The notes under the pieces: model-generated
Told to the model about the DNA's origin: nothing
Seen by the model: only the letters and a program-made list of their open reading frames with translations
Database searches by the model: none
Shown: one piece after another, positions 4,709-5,298 of the stretch
Layout: the number at the start of each line of letters is the position of its first letter
How positions within the stretch are numbered: the first letter of the stretch is position 1
Made by a program: the position numbers and the translations under genes
Assembly: GCA_019420425.1 (NCBI GenBank)
Contig: JAHZHG010000178.1
Coordinates: 1-5,298 of the forward strand
Direction of reading: 5' to 3'
Length of the DNA stretch: 5,298 nucleotides
Source of the DNA: Clostridiales bacterium
Lineage (GTDB): Bacteria > Bacillota > Clostridia > Lachnospirales > Lachnospiraceae

Positions 4709-5298
4709 TAGCGGAAGTTTAGTAGTGGTTTCCGGTTTTTCCGGAGTAGGCAAGGGGACACTGATGAAGCGGCTGAAGGAGAAATACACAGGATATTCCC
4801 TGTCGGTTTCCGCCACAACGCGAAAGCCAAGAGAGGGAGAGGTGGACGGAGTTTCCTACTTTTTTGTGGATGATCCTGCCTTTGAGGAAATGATCAGCAA
4901 AGGCGAGCTTTTGGAATTTGCCATCTACTGTGACCATTATTACGGCACGCCGAAGGCATATGTGGATCGCGAGCTGGAGGCGGGCAATAACGTTGTCCTG
5001 GAGATTGAGATCCAGGGGGCAATGAAGATCAAAAAGCTGTATCCGGACGCCCTGCTTCTGTTTGTGATGCCGCCCAGCGCCGATGTGCTGAGGGAAAGGC
5101 TTTCCCACAGGGGAACAGAGAACCCGCAGGTAATTGCAGCCAGGCTGTCCACTGCGGTCCGCGAATCCGAGGGCGTAGAGAAGTATGACTACATGCTGGT
5201 AAACGATGATGTGGAGAACTGTGTAGATGAAATGCACCAGATTATCCAGAACCATCGGTTTAGCATAAAACGCAACCTGAAATTTATCGAACAGGTGC
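4701..5298 (+). CDS. gmk: Guanylate kinase, 3' end cut by the window edge
   Basis: The frame is open from ATG 4701 to the right edge, giving 199 full codons. Guanylate kinase transfers phosphate from ATP to GMP (or dGMP) in purine nucleotide synthesis and salvage; it is cytoplasmic and essential. The Walker A loop GFSGVGKGT spans residues 12-20, with Phe13 where Pro is more common. The GMP-binding part has SATTRKPREGEVDG (37-50) with Ser37, Arg41 and Arg44, then Tyr53 and YGTP further on. ValLeuGluIleGluIleGlnGly corresponds to the family VLEIDVQGA block, and RLSHRG is the lid region. Bacterial Gmk proteins are usually about 205 aa, so only a few residues should be missing. AAAGGAG (4688-4694) lies 6 nt before the start, inside remA. 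In B. subtilis the next gene is rpoZ, so omega is predicted just beyond the edge. Confidence 0.97.
   Translation, partial: MNNSGSLVVVSGFSGVGKGTLMKRLKEKYTGYSLSVSATTRKPREGEVDGVSYFFVDDPAFEEMISKGELLEFAIYCDHYYGTPKAYVDRELEAGNNVVLEIEIQGAMKIKKLYPDALLLFVMPPSADVLRERLSHRGTENPQVIAARLSTAVRESEGVEKYDYMLVNDDVENCVDEMHQIIQNHRFSIKRNLKFIEQV

Overview
The window looks like chromosomal DNA from an anaerobic Firmicute, most likely a clostridium of the Lachnospiraceae type. That placement is inference. It rests on the yicC-remA-gmk gene order known from Bacillus and clostridia, strong AGGAGG-type ribosome binding sites, sigma-A-like promoters with 17-bp spacers, and a non-heme ferritin of FtnA type. No rRNA, tRNA, CRISPR array, transposase or phage gene is visible.

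Layout, left to right. (1) The 3' part of a calcineurin-like metallophosphoesterase gene runs off the left edge (2-664, +). (2) An iron-storage unit follows: a consensus-like promoter (675-703), a 170-aa ferritin with a complete ferroxidase centre (738-1250), and 2 nt later a 61-aa BFD-like [2Fe-2S] protein (1253-1438). (3) A 128-bp intergenic stretch (1439-1566) is almost entirely inverted repeats. It holds a GC-rich bulged hairpin and a terminator module whose arms can pair in two ways, and it may be one copy of a dispersed repeat. (4) A convergent gene encodes a full-length NFACT protein of the RqcH/Rqc2 family (1567-3315, -), which acts in ribosome-associated quality control. (5) A compact divergent promoter region (3348-3420) serves rqcH leftwards and the next operon rightwards. 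(6) The rightward operon is yicC/yloC (3522-4400), remA (4412-4708) and gmk (4701 to the right edge). RemA and Gmk overlap by 8 nt, and gmk is cut shortly before its expected end.

Functionally there are two themes. Ferritin plus a BFD-like ferredoxin suggests a store-and-release iron module, in which the ferredoxin would pass electrons to the ferric core. The right-hand block is a conserved housekeeping neighbourhood: RNA turnover (YicC), a DNA-binding regulator (RemA), GMP phosphorylation (Gmk), and rescue of stalled 50S-nascent-chain complexes (RqcH). Most of the window is ordinary core genome. The points most worth a second look are the ferritin/BFD pairing and the structured repeat between bfd and rqcH, which may also have shaped the C-terminus of RqcH. 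I do not see a clearly new biological system.
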